Under the pieces are notes generated by a model. It made no database searches and was not told the DNA's origin. It saw nothing but the letters and a program-made list of their open reading frames with translations. The translations under genes were made by a program, and so were the position numbers. From Aquatica leii (Eukaryota > Arthropoda > Insecta > Coleoptera > Lampyridae), in contig CM069437.1 of NCBI GenBank assembly GCA_035610365.1, forward strand, positions 53,902,093-53,966,092: 64,000 nucleotides of DNA. Direction: 5' to 3'. Shown here piece by piece: positions 47,394 to 57,579 of this stretch (positions are counted from its first letter, which is position 1; the number at the start of each line of letters is the position of its first letter).

Positions 47394-47838
47394 TGTTACG
47401 TATCTAAAAACTAATTTATTTATAACGACTAAAACTACGTTTACTTATTATAGAAATATGTATACTTTTAAATCAACGGAACTAATTAAATCTAATAATA
47501 AAAACACTTACACTATAATTTATGTATAACCGTTGTATAACACTTAAGATAACTAACACGAGATAAGATAACGTCCTCGGATTTCACAGCTGATAGTCAC
47601 GTTCACTCGATTTAAAACTCCGCACGTGCTAATCACTTATTTATCTTCACTTGCTTATTTATTTAATACTGCATGCATTCACATTCCAGCAATAACTGAC
47701 CTACGATTTCCATCTTCGGCTTTTATAGACATCAGCGAATTCTTCTCGATCGTTCCTCACTTTTCGTTATATTTTCTAGAAACTAGATAACAGTTCTAGA
47801 AGGCTCTTGCATTTGCAAGTAATTTCTCGGACGTTTCA
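47394..47838 (-). repeat. 5' LTR of young Ty3 copy
   Basis: 445 bp, identical to 41142-41586. Contains the promoter side: TATA box (CTATAAAAG on the element strand) near 47722. Followed outside by the target duplication ATAT at 47839-47842. Confidence 0.95.
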
Positions 47839-48359
47839 ATATATTTAGAATTGGCCATATTCGTGGTCTTGAAATTTGAGATGCAGAACACAACGAATTA
47901 ACTTTAAAGTTAGTTTCTGCACTCCGTGACAGCATTTTTATAGTATTACAAATTATTATCTAATTAATAATAATTCAACAAACGAGATCATTTTTCAGAA
48001 GCTTTACACTTCCTGTATAATACTTTTATGACTGTTTTATTTATGTATATTTTTTCAGTTGTTCCAAAATTTCTGTAAATGTATGTATGTATAATATTGT
48101 TTATATTATTATTTTTTTGTGTTCAAAATTTATTGTAATTATTTTTTTTTAATAAAAATGCATTTAAATGTAACTTTGGCCTTTTGAATAAATTCATGGA
48201 ATAAATGGACCTACAAGGGACATTCACGGACGTTCTATAATGGTCCTGAGTTGTGACAAGTAGGCATTGGCAAGACTTAAATAGGATATTTATACGTTTT
48301 AACGGGATGTCCTTAGGATGTTCTAAAATTCACTACCCGACATTCTTGGAACACCGTTG

Positions 48360-49008
48360 TGGCGCCCTTGTGTTTATTGGAAGTTCGTCGTACGTGACCG
48401 AAATCGTCACTCCTCTTTCCCAAAGCATTCGTCTTGGGCCGGCGCGAATACTTCTGGTAGCACAACGGAGCATATAGATGCCTCAATGCAACGCCTGTTT
48501 TGCTGCTTCAAACTCTAAGAGATAGGTTAAAGCATCATCCAGCATTCTAGGTCAAGCTAACCGTAGAGTCTGCTGCGTTTCGCTGTTTCGGAGATTGTCC
48601 GTAAAGATTTAAACAGCCAGGAAAGTATCTGGTGCGGTAGTACACGCAAGTCGTGTCAATCGGGCGATGTTAGCTTCAAACTTTGTCACTTTTTGTAGCT
48701 TTTGAATCTGGGTATACCTGTTGAAGATAAACATCTCCACATCTCATTTCAAAGTAAAATTAACAGTTCGTTTCCTTGAAAGTGGTCAAGAACAGTCTGC
48801 AAAATTCCAAGCGCTTCTCCACGAACGGCACTACTAAAGAGGTGCGTCCAACCATGAGCTACAGCTGCGGCTTCAAACTGTTTGTAATAGGTTGACCATA
48901 AAATTTTACCATCAAATTTTGGAGGTACAATCTTAAACTTGTGAGTGGTTTCTTACCGATAATCCATTAGTCTTAATTCGTGACACTTCTTTTACCATGA
49001 CAATTCAT
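48360..49008 (-). pseudogene. Gag segment of old Ty3 copy 2
   Basis: Aligns with about 45915-46612 of the young copy: words such as GTCACTCCTCTTTCCC, GTTTTGCTGCTTCAAACTC, CAAGCGCTTCTCCACG and GGTTGACCATA match closely on the + strand. Several deletions and stops. It ends at CAATTCAT (49008), and the homology continues at 53515. Confidence 0.8.
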
Positions 49009-50293
49009 ACACACTAAACATGCAACGTTAATGACTGTTAAAATCACTAAGACATTTAGGTAACAAAAATACAATAACTAGCAGCGTGTTCGTATCGTTA
49101 TATTAAGATTGACAAAACTTTTATCAATCTGTACAGTTTTTATAATGTTTATGTAGATACATTACGTTAACAGTTGTATTAGGCAGTTCATTTAACCCGT
49201 ACATTCGGTGCTATATGTTCCGTAAATATAAAAAGATAATGTAACATTGTCTTAACATAAGCAAAACTAATCAATCTGTACAGTTGTTATCATGCTTATA
49301 TGGATGCATTACATAGAGTTAATTTAACTCATGTATTCTAACATATTATTGATGTAGAAAGGAATCCTCGTATTTGTGCTATGCAAACACATTTTGTGCT
49401 TTCAAATTTAAAAAAAATGTATTTGTTTTTCGCCAATTTAAGGATGGACTAACAAAATAAGTGAGTATTAAAATCAGATATAACCGATATTACTCTTTAA
49501 TCTCAAAAATTCCTAAAACTTTGGAATTCGTAGTTGATGGGATGAGTATTTTACATTAAGTTTAAACTTAAATCATTAACTTTATATATTAACGTAATGT
49601 GATTTCAAGTGCGTTACTGTCAAACTTGTCGTTTAGTAAGTAACTCAATGGATTATTGACATATTTCCTTTTTAAAAAAGTTTTTATTTTTACATATACA
49701 AAACTGCTACAATTTATAGTTGTTTCTTAGAATCATTTAATGTGTAGATTGTAGAGAGAGGATTACAATACAAACTTTCTATTGTACTTGAATGTTTACA
49801 TACAAAATGTTTACAAAGAAAAGAATTTTGAAAATCTTTTAAGTCTGCTCACTCACATATGTTTACAAGTAGCTTATTGACTTAGTTTACAAGTGGTTGA
49901 TTGACTTATGACAGGACTGTCGAAATCTTTACTTTGTAAACATTATACTAAACGATTTCTTTATAATTACTTCAAAAGCTTCATATTTTAGTTTAGAAAT
50001 TGCTGATAAAGCTAACAAAAACTGTATAAGTTATTCAAGCAGCATTATAATGTAATTTTTATTTCACAGTAGCCATAAGAAAAAAATCAAATTGTAGTGC
50101 AGCTTTACAGCACGAAATAAACACCAGGGGAAGTAGGCAAGAAATATGCCAATAAACAGAATGAATGAAAATACGTTTTCTATATTAAAAAAAAATTGTG
50201 GTGTATGGACATTGAATGTTAAGTTTGAAAATTACTTTATTAATTAAATTAAAAATGATAATAGCATTGTATGCATTTAATTTGTATTAAGTT

Positions 50294-50688
50294 CAGTGTT
50301 GTAAATTATCTATATAAATTTATATAGATAAATTAATCTAGATTCATATTTTTTATCTATTTATATGTATCTAGATACAATCAAAAATATATAAGTTATA
50401 TGTATCTGTATATATATAATTTTTTATTTAAATAAAATTTATAAAAAATCCAGTGTCCCGTAAAATTCAAGTTACAATATGTATGTTTTTCTTCAGTAAT
50501 TTCCCACATTCCATAGAATTCCATTCCATATGAACTTTATCGTTATTACTACCTAGATTATTTCATCTATTATCTGTTATCTATATAAAGTTTGAATAGT
50601 TTATCTATTATCTAATACTAGATAATTCTTGCAAAAAAAAAATTTATCTGTATCCATATAATTTAAAAATTATCTATTTACAACACTG
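50294..50688. mobile_element. hAT-type MITE
   Basis: 395 bp, AT-rich, with inverted ends CAGTGTTGTAAAT and ATTTACAACACTG and a perfect 8-bp target duplication ATTAAGTT (50286-50293 and 50689-50696). The related element at 54938 has a single uninterrupted version of the target. Eight-base duplications and CAGNG ends are hAT hallmarks. No coding capacity. Confidence 0.88.
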
Positions 50689-51105
50689 ATTAAGTTACTA
50701 ACATTGCCAATACATTAAAACTGCGCAATATTTATGTGATGGCAAAGTACACATTATATTGCACAGATTTCACTGCCATTCTACATTTAAGTTGTGATAA
50801 AATACGTAACTTGCCGATGCGTTTACTCTGCACTTAGTTACGTCTCCAGTGACATACGTAATTATTGTTGGTTCAATGCGATTTCTGCATTGGAAAGATT
50901 AATCCGACAATATATCGGCCAGTGTGACACCAGCAACAGAATATCAACCTTATAAAACAACAGAATCTCATGGTTATAAAGCAAGAGTACGCGAACGTTA
51001 TAACGTTGTCAACATAAAACAACAGCATATCACTGTAGTTGACTGTAACGTAGTTACCACAACGTTATTTACCCTGACATAAGAGCTTATGATTACGTTG
51101 CAGGT

Positions 51106-51281
51106 TGTTAGAGATGTAAGGTTGGCAACACGAAGTAGTAATCCAACAGTTTTGAATTGATACTTCATCTTGCCACCAACCGCCGATGTGGAAGCATGTA
51201 GTTTTTTGTATCATGTAAGTTTAATAAATTATTAAGTAAAACGACAGTGTTAAATAAATAAATAAAAAGAAATAATAAACA
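51106..51281 (+). repeat. 5' LTR of the Gag-integrase element
   Basis: 176 bp, identical to 53247-53422. Very short for a Ty3 LTR. Contains AATAAATAAATAAA and AATAATAAACA near its 3' end, the likely polyadenylation region. Confidence 0.93.
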
Positions 51282-51373
51282 TGGCGCAGTCGAAAAACGA
51301 AAATTAAGTAATAAATTAAAATTAAATAGAAGACCAAGTTAAATTAAGAAATTAAAAAGAAATAACAGCAAAA
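51282..51373 (+). other. Primer-binding site and leader
   Basis: TGGCGCAGTCG follows the LTR without a gap. This resembles the serine-tRNA type site I associate with Drosophila 17.6/297, but the match was not tested. The leader is AT-rich and short (92 nt) before the ATG at 51374. Confidence 0.7.
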
Positions 51374-53161
51374 ATGGCGACGAACAAAGCTGTTACACCT
51401 GCTGAATTGTGTTTCGAAGGTAATATGGCAGAAAATTGGGAATTCTTCAAGCAGAAATTTAATATTTATTTGAAAGCGAGTAAACAAGGAGATGAAGATG
51501 AAGAGATGAAATTATTTGTTTTACTTAATTTAATTGGGGATAAAGGATTGAGGATCTACAATACTTTCAAGTTTGAAGAGAACGAATCAAAGAATGACTG
51601 TAGTATAGTTTTAAAAAAATTTGATGATAAATTTATACCAATGCGTAACCCAACCTACGAGAGGTATAAATTTTTTACAAGAAATAAGGCCACACATGAA
51701 ACGTATGATCACTATGTCACAGCATTGCGAGAATTGGCAAACACGTGTGAATTTGGTACATTAGCCGATAGTCTAATAAGGGATAAATTAATATTAGGGA
51801 TACAAGAAATACATATTAAAGAATCACTACCGGTTTCAGAAAGTAAATTCGATTTATTTAAATCTGAAATTAGTAAAGATCAACATTTAATAAAATTAAT
51901 AGACTTAATAAAAAACGGGTTTCCAGATAGTAAAGATAATTTAGAAGATGAATTCAAAAAATATTGGTCGTATCGTTTTGACTTATCGTATAATAATGGA
52001 CTTATATTTAAAAATGATAGACTTTTTGTGCCAAAAACTTTACGAAAGGAAATGTTAAATAGATTACATATAGGGCATGTAGGTAGAGATAAAACCAAAT
52101 TAAGAGCTCGAGATGTTTTATTTTGGCCAACTGTAAATAGAGATATTGATGATCTAATAGATAGTTGTGATGTGTGTTTAACTTATAGTCAATCTAATAG
52201 AAAAGAACCGTTAATTCCACATGAGGTACCGAATGGACCTTGGGAAAAGTTAGGAATAGATTTTTATGAGTTTAATGGTAAGAAATATATTTTAATAGTT
52301 GATTATTTTTCTAAATTTATTGAAATCGCACGTCTTCATACAACAAACGCACTATCTGTATGTAACGTATTGAAACAAATGTTTTCAAGATACGGTATTC
52401 CAAAAATTGTAATGTCTGATAATGGACCTCCCTTTAATTCAACTGAATTTCAACTTTTTTCAAAATTTTGGATGTTTAAACACCAGACATCAAGTCCACG
52501 ATATCCACAATCGAATGGACAAGTAGAAAGCATGATTAAAACTGTGAAGAATATGTTACGAAAAGCAGAATTAGACGGAACTGATTTTTATTTATGTTTG
52601 TTAGAATTAATGAATACACCTTTATCAAATACAATTCCAAGTCCAGCCCAAATTATGTTTAATAGGCGACTGAGAACTAAAATCCCAACAAATGAAAAAT
52701 TATATAAACCCAAATTTTACTCTCATTCTTATATTAGAAAACAATTAGAAATTAGACAAAATAATATGAAAAAATATTATGATAGAGGGGCTAGGGAATT
52801 AACAGACTTAAACGAAGGGGACGTGGTTAAAGTTAAGAATTTTAATGAAAACAAATGGATCGATGGAATAGTATTAAGTAAACTAGATCAGCCTAGGTCG
52901 TATAAAGTAGTTTTAAGTGACAGTAGAAATGTAATCATTAGGAATAGAAAACACTTAGTATTAGTTTCTAAGAAAACTTGTTCAAACAAAATTGTGGACA
53001 AAGTATTGAATTATGAAATTCCACATTACGAGGAAAGTAGTTCTAATACTAGCAAAGAAGAACAAATATTAGGTAACGTTCCGAATCCTGTACATTTAGA
53101 ACCGTTAAGTAGGTCTAAAAGTGGTCGCACAATTAAAGCACCACAAAAATTAAATTTATAG
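51374..53161 (+). CDS. Gag-integrase fusion protein (595 aa)
   Basis: One uninterrupted frame. Residues 1 to about 152 are the Gag N-terminal half of K02A2.6-like Ty3 elements (GNMAENWEFFKQKFNIYL, LLNLIGDKGLRIYNTF, YERYKFFTRNKA, LIRDKLILGIQE). From about 153 the sequence is pol: the linker after RNase H (SKDQHLIKLIDLIKNG, RLFVPKTLRKEML), the zinc region H232, H235, C265, C268, and an integrase core with D296, D349 and E385 (D-x52-D-x35-E). Residues 478-530 are the C-terminal DNA-binding-like part. Missing in frame: the rest of Gag with nucleocapsid, protease, RT and RNase H. Every integrase catalytic residue is kept, and there are no stops, which suggests the protein is or recently was under selection or the element is very young. 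Function is inference. Confidence 0.92.
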   Translation: MATNKAVTPAELCFEGNMAENWEFFKQKFNIYLKASKQGDEDEEMKLFVLLNLIGDKGLRIYNTFKFEENESKNDCSIVLKKFDDKFIPMRNPTYERYKFFTRNKATHETYDHYVTALRELANTCEFGTLADSLIRDKLILGIQEIHIKESLPVSESKFDLFKSEISKDQHLIKLIDLIKNGFPDSKDNLEDEFKKYWSYRFDLSYNNGLIFKNDRLFVPKTLRKEMLNRLHIGHVGRDKTKLRARDVLFWPTVNRDIDDLIDSCDVCLTYSQSNRKEPLIPHEVPNGPWEKLGIDFYEFNGKKYILIVDYFSKFIEIARLHTTNALSVCNVLKQMFSRYGIPKIVMSDNGPPFNSTEFQLFSKFWMFKHQTSSPRYPQSNGQVESMIKTVKNMLRKAELDGTDFYLCLLELMNTPLSNTIPSPAQIMFNRRLRTKIPTNEKLYKPKFYSHSYIRKQLEIRQNNMKKYYDRGARELTDLNEGDVVKVKNFNENKWIDGIVLSKLDQPRSYKVVLSDSRNVIIRNRKHLVLVSKKTCSNKIVDKVLNYEIPHYEESSSNTSKEEQILGNVPNPVHLEPLSRSKSGRTIKAPQKLNL

Positions 53162-53246
53162 TTTAACTTAAGTGCTAAGGATTTATGTGAATTACATATC
53201 AATGTAAAATATGCATGTTAGTATTAAAGTTTAAAAAAAAGGGAGA

Positions 53247-53422
53247 TGTTAGAGATGTAAGGTTGGCAACACGAAGTAGTAATCCAACAGTTTTGAATTG
53301 ATACTTCATCTTGCCACCAACCGCCGATGTGGAAGCATGTAGTTTTTTGTATCATGTAAGTTTAATAAATTATTAAGTAAAACGACAGTGTTAAATAAAT
53401 AAATAAAAAGAAATAATAAACA
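53247..53422 (+). repeat. 3' LTR of the Gag-integrase element
   Basis: 176 bp, identical to the 5' LTR; preceded by the purine tract 53233-53246 and followed by the target duplication CAGGT. Confidence 0.93.
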
Positions 53423-53514
53423 CAGGTAACAGTAAGAATTGTTAAAACGCAATGTCACAGGTTACTTTGGTAACCTTATACAAATGGTAATAATAGGATA
53501 TTTTGCACAGTGGG

Positions 53515-53660
53515 TTCGGTTCATTCTTTCTCCCAATTTTTGCTCTAATTTGTCTTCTATAAGCTTTAAGTTTCCTTCTTACTTCCGTTCAAATTTGTTT
53601 TCTACTTTTTCTATTTTATCTTCTATTGTTTTTCTTAAATTCAAAATACGGCTTTGCATT
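53515..53660 (-). pseudogene. Coiled-coil gag segment of old Ty3 copy 2
   Basis: Aligns with about 46613-46760 of the young copy (CATTCTTTCTCCC, TTTGTCTTCTAT words). Its neighbours on both sides are insertions; the reading resumes at 55835 (TTTCTTCTTGAACAG). Confidence 0.7.
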
Positions 53661-55834
53661 CCCACACAGCACGCGAGATGCAATGGATATACATATTTAT
53701 CCATATAATATCCATTGATGTACATCCGTAGTTTAATATCCATTGTATATGCACCTTATATACATTCATGGATATCTGTGAAATAGGATTATCTTAAGTG
53801 TTATAAGTGTTATGTTCGGAAACATTTTTTTTTATGTATCATGTTACATAATTTTGTGAGTTGCTATTTTTTATCAAAATTATTTAGAAATACAGTAATT
53901 ATATTCTCTAAAATTTAACATTTGTAGTAAATATTTAATATGCAACAACAAATTTCATGAAAAATTGAAAAAGTAAAAAAAAATACTTGGCGCGGTTTAA
54001 TTTAAACTTTCTTCGTTGTTCGTTTGTTTTCGCCAAGGTTTTCGCGTATATTATCGCCACGGAATTATTGCACACGCAAACTTTTTGGCTTTTTGTTTAG
54101 CTTGTATTTATCATATGCAAATCATTTTGTGCTTTAAAATTTCGAAAAAATGTGTTTGTTTTTCATCGTTTAGGATGGATTAACAAAATAAGTAAGTATT
54201 AAATTCAAATATAAATTATTTCTTAATAATAAATATATAACCTAAAAATTAACACGTTTTTGAGCAAATTTGTGAGTTTATCTACAATTTCCCAATTCAT
54301 TATTCTTATTGCTGAGTTTTATTTAATTGAATTTTTTTTTTAGATCGATTCAGTCTACTTTGTTGGATGAAAAGATACAGCAAACGAGACATGTTTTAAC
54401 CAAGTAATTGGTCTGGATCAAGCAAAACAAATTTGTAAAAATATTTTAAATTTAATTTATGGTAAGAGGCTTTAGAGTATTTTATAGTTAGGTTAAAACT
54501 TAAAACATTAACTTTATATGTATATTAACGTAATGTGATTTCAAGTGCATTACTGCCAAACTTGACTTTCATGTTGTATTTTATTTCACGACTATTTACA
54601 AAGCAATTCTTTATAATTACTTCAAAAACTTCAAAATTTAGTTTAGAAATTGCTAAAAAAGTGCATAAGTTATTTGAGTAGCATTACAATGTAATTTTTA
54701 TTTTACAGTATCCATAAGAAAAAATTCAAATTGTGGTGCAGCTTTACAACACGCAATAAACACCAGGAGTAGTGGGTACGACAGTTGCCATTAAACATAA
54801 GCTCAGAATGAATGTAAATATGTTTTTTATATTTTTAATACTTTTTTCAGTACATATATGGACATTGTATGTTAAGTTTCCAAATTGTTTTATTAATTAA
54901 ATTAAAAATGATAATACCATTGTATGCATTTAATTTGTGTTAAGTTGCTAACATTGCCAATGCTTTTAAGATTGCGCACTATTTATGTTATGGCAAAGTA
55001 CATATTATATTGCACAGATTTCACTGGCATTCTGCATTTAACTTGTATTAATATACATAACTTGCCAATATTGGTTCGATGCAATTTCTGCATTGGCAAG
55101 ATTCATCCGGCAATATATCGGCCGGTGTGTCACCTGGTTACCGGCAGTGTACTTCATTTTAGTACATTGCCAGCATTCTGAGTGCCGGCTAAGGAGTACA
55201 TTGCCAGTACAGACCCATTGATTTGTGTTTATTGGGTAAAAACAAGGTATTTTTGCATATTTGAATTTACTTTTGCTGTACATTAATCTAGTAAGTATTT
55301 GGATTCCTATAATATAAATAATGGATAAAAGCTCTAGAAAAATGAGAGAATGTGTAAATAAAACAGTTCGATTGTGTTTAAGTGAAAATGAACAAGTGGT
55401 CATATTTTCTGTGGACCAACCGGAGTTGTTGCATCTGAAAAATATCACTATTGGCACTTTTGTATTGACTTTATTTGACGTGTGGCCATATTTTTTGTTA
55501 ATATATAGATATGCACATATATTTTACCTACATATGAAGGTTCTATAAAAAAATGAATGTTTATTATACTTTAATTAAATGTTTATTGAACCTCCATATG
55601 TATGTATTTTGTACTTTCATATGACTGTTCAATGTATCTCCATATGGATGTAAAATGTTTATCCACCTGGAGGTCCTATGGACATACTATGAAGATTTTT
55701 CCGTGACGGAATGATATATCCAATGGACCTCCATCCTTGCTCCATAATATTAAATATGGATGTTCGATGCACCTCCGGTATCCATGGTTGGTGTGTACAT
55801 TTCATATCCATCGGATATGCTTGTGCTGTGTGGG
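53661..55834. mobile_element. TIR-family DNA transposon, copy B
   Basis: 2174 bp with perfect 12-bp inverted ends CCCACACAGCAC / GTGCTGTGTGGG (53661-53672, 55823-55834), the similarity continuing imperfectly inward. Subterminal regions are packed with short repeats around ATATCCAT and TGGACCTCCAT. No coding capacity beyond small chance frames, so it is non-autonomous. No clear target duplication (left flank ATT, right flank TTT). The superfamily is unknown to me. Confidence 0.75.
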
Positions 55835-55870
55835 TTTCTTCTTGAACAGTTTTAATCTGATTCTCTACAC
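55835..55870 (-). pseudogene. Short gag segment of old Ty3 copy 2
   Basis: 36 bp between the TIR element and the hAT element: TTTCTTCTTGAACAGTTTT matches TTTCCTCTTGAACAATTTT of the young copy (about 46769). The minus-strand reading ENQIKTVQEET is nearly that of young Gag residues 92-102. Confidence 0.7.
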
Positions 55871-57579
55871 CAGTGGTTGCCAAATTAAGTAGTTCCTACG
55901 AATCCCCAGTGATCTCCGGGATCATTTAAGGAGTCCGTGGAAATTGATAATTGATTTGGGGGTCACTGAACAAAACCATAGAGTCCGCGCAATATTTAAT
56001 ATAAAATATAAAAATTGTGACACATTTTTATTAATATAGAAGTTAAAATAAATAACTAGGAATAAATTATTAGCGATTTTACGTCCTAAGTAAAACGTAA
56101 ATATAGACAACTGTATAAAATACAAATAATAACAGGCATCGCTGTGAGTCAGGCGTATCTACACAAGTTTATACAGGAACGGAATAGAGCCGATACCAAC
56201 CCAACTAGTTTATAATATAAACTACAGAAAAGTCGTGCATCTAATCGACGATTTAGTTCTGTGTTATGCGTGATGTGAAGTGCATACACCAAATTCTTCT
56301 AGTCTTGAACAAAAAGAAATATAATATTCTGTATTGTTAAGCAGGCAGCGTACTTTCGTTATGTGAATATATTTGAATAACATTGATATCTCTTTTTAAT
56401 TTAAAATTATTTAAGCAAAGTTATACTCTTGTTTAAGTTGATTATAAAATATCAATCACAGTTATCAGTGCAGTAATCCCTTAACATTCATTAAAGATTC
56501 CTTTTTTTATTAAAAACTGTAAATTGTAAGTTTTCTAACACAGGTGTGTTTCTAAAAAATACTATTATTGATTCTGTAAAAAAAGTTAGACGTATCAGGT
56601 ATTAGTACCTTACCTACTTATGTGTCTTTTGTTAAATACTCGGGTTCTATTATTTATTAGTTAGTTGTATTAGATATGCGATAATAAAGTTCTAAGTTAA
56701 TGCAGGCAATTTATTTCACACGTAGTGAACAGTAGAAAGGCAGAAGGTAATTTAGTCTAGTTTACGTTTAACATATGAACTGATACAGTAATTTAGTAAT
56801 TTAGTATGACTGTACGTATTCAAAGCCGAGAATTGACTGCCGCCCGATTCCTAGATGCGGCGTTACAAATATATGACATCTTCTATGTAATAAAACGATA
56901 TCAAACAATCTAGTGAAACCGTCTAAGCTTAAAGAACATTTAATAAAAAAACGTAGTGACAAAAAAATAAGAATTTCAGGTTTTTCAAACAATCAAAAAA
57001 AAAACAAATATTTAAAACACTGACATTGCAAGAACTCATAGAGGCAATATCTAAGAGAGATGGCGATAGACTGTGTGCTTCCTATATTTTTTTAATGATT
57101 GCGAAGTCCAGAAAGTCGCACACTATTAGTGAAGAACTTAGTCTACCAGCTGTAAATGAGGTAATACGCACCGTGTTGCACAAACCAGCTATTTGATATA
57201 AAAAGAATTCCGCTAAGTAATAATACTATACGGAAAAGGATCGACGAAATGGCTCGGTATGTAGAAAACTCTTTAAGTGAGTACTTTAAAACACCTAAAA
57301 TCTCTATACACTTGACAATACAACATTGCCAGGAAACGAATCTTTACTTTTAGCTTATGTGAGATTTATAAAAAAAGAAAAATTTTCCCAAGAATTGTTA
57401 TTTTCTAAATGTTTGGAAACTGATACAAAAAATGAAATTTTTACGTCACCATTTAAGACATCAAAGTTAAATTTGTAATTTTGCTATTATGCATTTATGT
57501 AGTTTTTCACTTAGGTGTCCGTAGGCAAGTTTTGACTATAAAAATGAGTCTGTAGTCCAAAAGACATTAGGAACCACTG
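55871..57579 (+). mobile_element. hAT transposon with BED zinc finger, decayed
   Basis: Ends CAGTGGTTGCC and GGAACCACTG in inverted orientation. Flanks TCTCTACA and TTTCGACA match at 6 of 8 bases if the left end is 55870, fitting an old 8-bp duplication. Broken frames on the + strand read as the ZBED/SCAND3-like transposase N-terminal half: BED finger remnant with NNLVKPSKLKEHLIKK (about 56905-56955), ASYIFLMIAKSRKSHTISEEL (about 57080-57140), IPLSNNT-like block (about 57208-57230) and LLAYVRFIKKEKFSQELLF (about 57350-57410). It stops at the TDTKNEIF block, so the C-terminal catalytic half is deleted. Confidence 0.75.

Larger units (their letters stand above)
41142..47838 (-). mobile_element. 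Young Ty3/gypsy retrotransposon with macro domain and CCCH tail (copy 3)
   Basis: 6697 bp with two 445-bp LTRs that I compared base by base and found identical (41142-41586, 47394-47838), TG...CA ends and a 4-bp target duplication ATAT (41138-41141, 47839-47842). Primer-binding site next to the 5' LTR (TGGCGTCAGG on the minus strand, from 47392) and a polypurine tract before the 3' LTR. Order: gag, protease, RT, RNase H, integrase (the Ty3 order), then macro domain and CCCH finger. No envelope-like ORF. Three breaks interrupt the coding region: a TAA inside protease (45516-45518) and two one-base losses in homopolymer runs (44756-44762 and 43133-43135). Inserted in a MITE-like element that itself sits in an older copy of the same family. 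Confidence 0.93.
40741..48375. mobile_element. MITE-like element split by the young Ty3 copy
   Basis: Without the Ty3 insertion this would be about 0.9 kb (40741-41141 plus 47839-48375), noncoding. The outer ends resemble each other in inverted orientation (TGTTCCAGAGACGT on the left; complement of the right end TGTTCCAAGAATGT), and both halves share words such as GGATGTTC. It interrupts the old gag. Boundaries are approximate and no target duplication was resolved. Confidence 0.45.
51106..53422 (+). mobile_element. Non-autonomous LTR retrotransposon encoding a Gag-integrase fusion
   Basis: 2317 bp with identical 176-bp LTRs (51106-51281, 53247-53422; TGTTAG...AAACA), a 5-bp target duplication CAGGT (51101-51105, 53423-53427), a primer-binding site TGGCGCAGTCG directly after the 5' LTR (51282) and a purine tract AAAAAAAAGGGAGA (53233-53246) before the 3' LTR. 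Every cis-element for reverse transcription is in place, yet the only ORF lacks protease, RT and RNase H. Recent insertion without its own RT implies mobilisation by a full-length relative elsewhere in the genome. Confidence 0.93.
49009..53514. mobile_element. TIR-family DNA transposon, copy A, with two insertions
   Basis: Noncoding element homologous to 53661-55834 (shared blocks: 49380-49480 with 54115-54215, 49560-49620 with 54490-54555, 50080-50280 with 54720-54930, 50690-50940 with 54945-55140). The right end reads GCACAGTGGG (53505-53514), the complement of CCCACTGTGC; the left end ACACAC...CATGCAAC is more decayed. Removing 49009-53514 rejoins the old gag exactly. It contains a hAT-type MITE (50294-50688) and the gag-integrase LTR element (51106-53422). 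Core length without these is about 1.8 kb. Confidence 0.65.

Noticed and set aside
41142..47838. Errantivirus-like element with an envelope gene
   Set aside because: No frame after integrase has a signal peptide, membrane segment or glycoprotein features; the tail is macro plus CCCH.
55038..55548. Overlapping ORFs (139 aa minus, 75 aa plus) in TIR element copy B
   Set aside because: No domain; copy A does not keep these frames, so they are chance openings.
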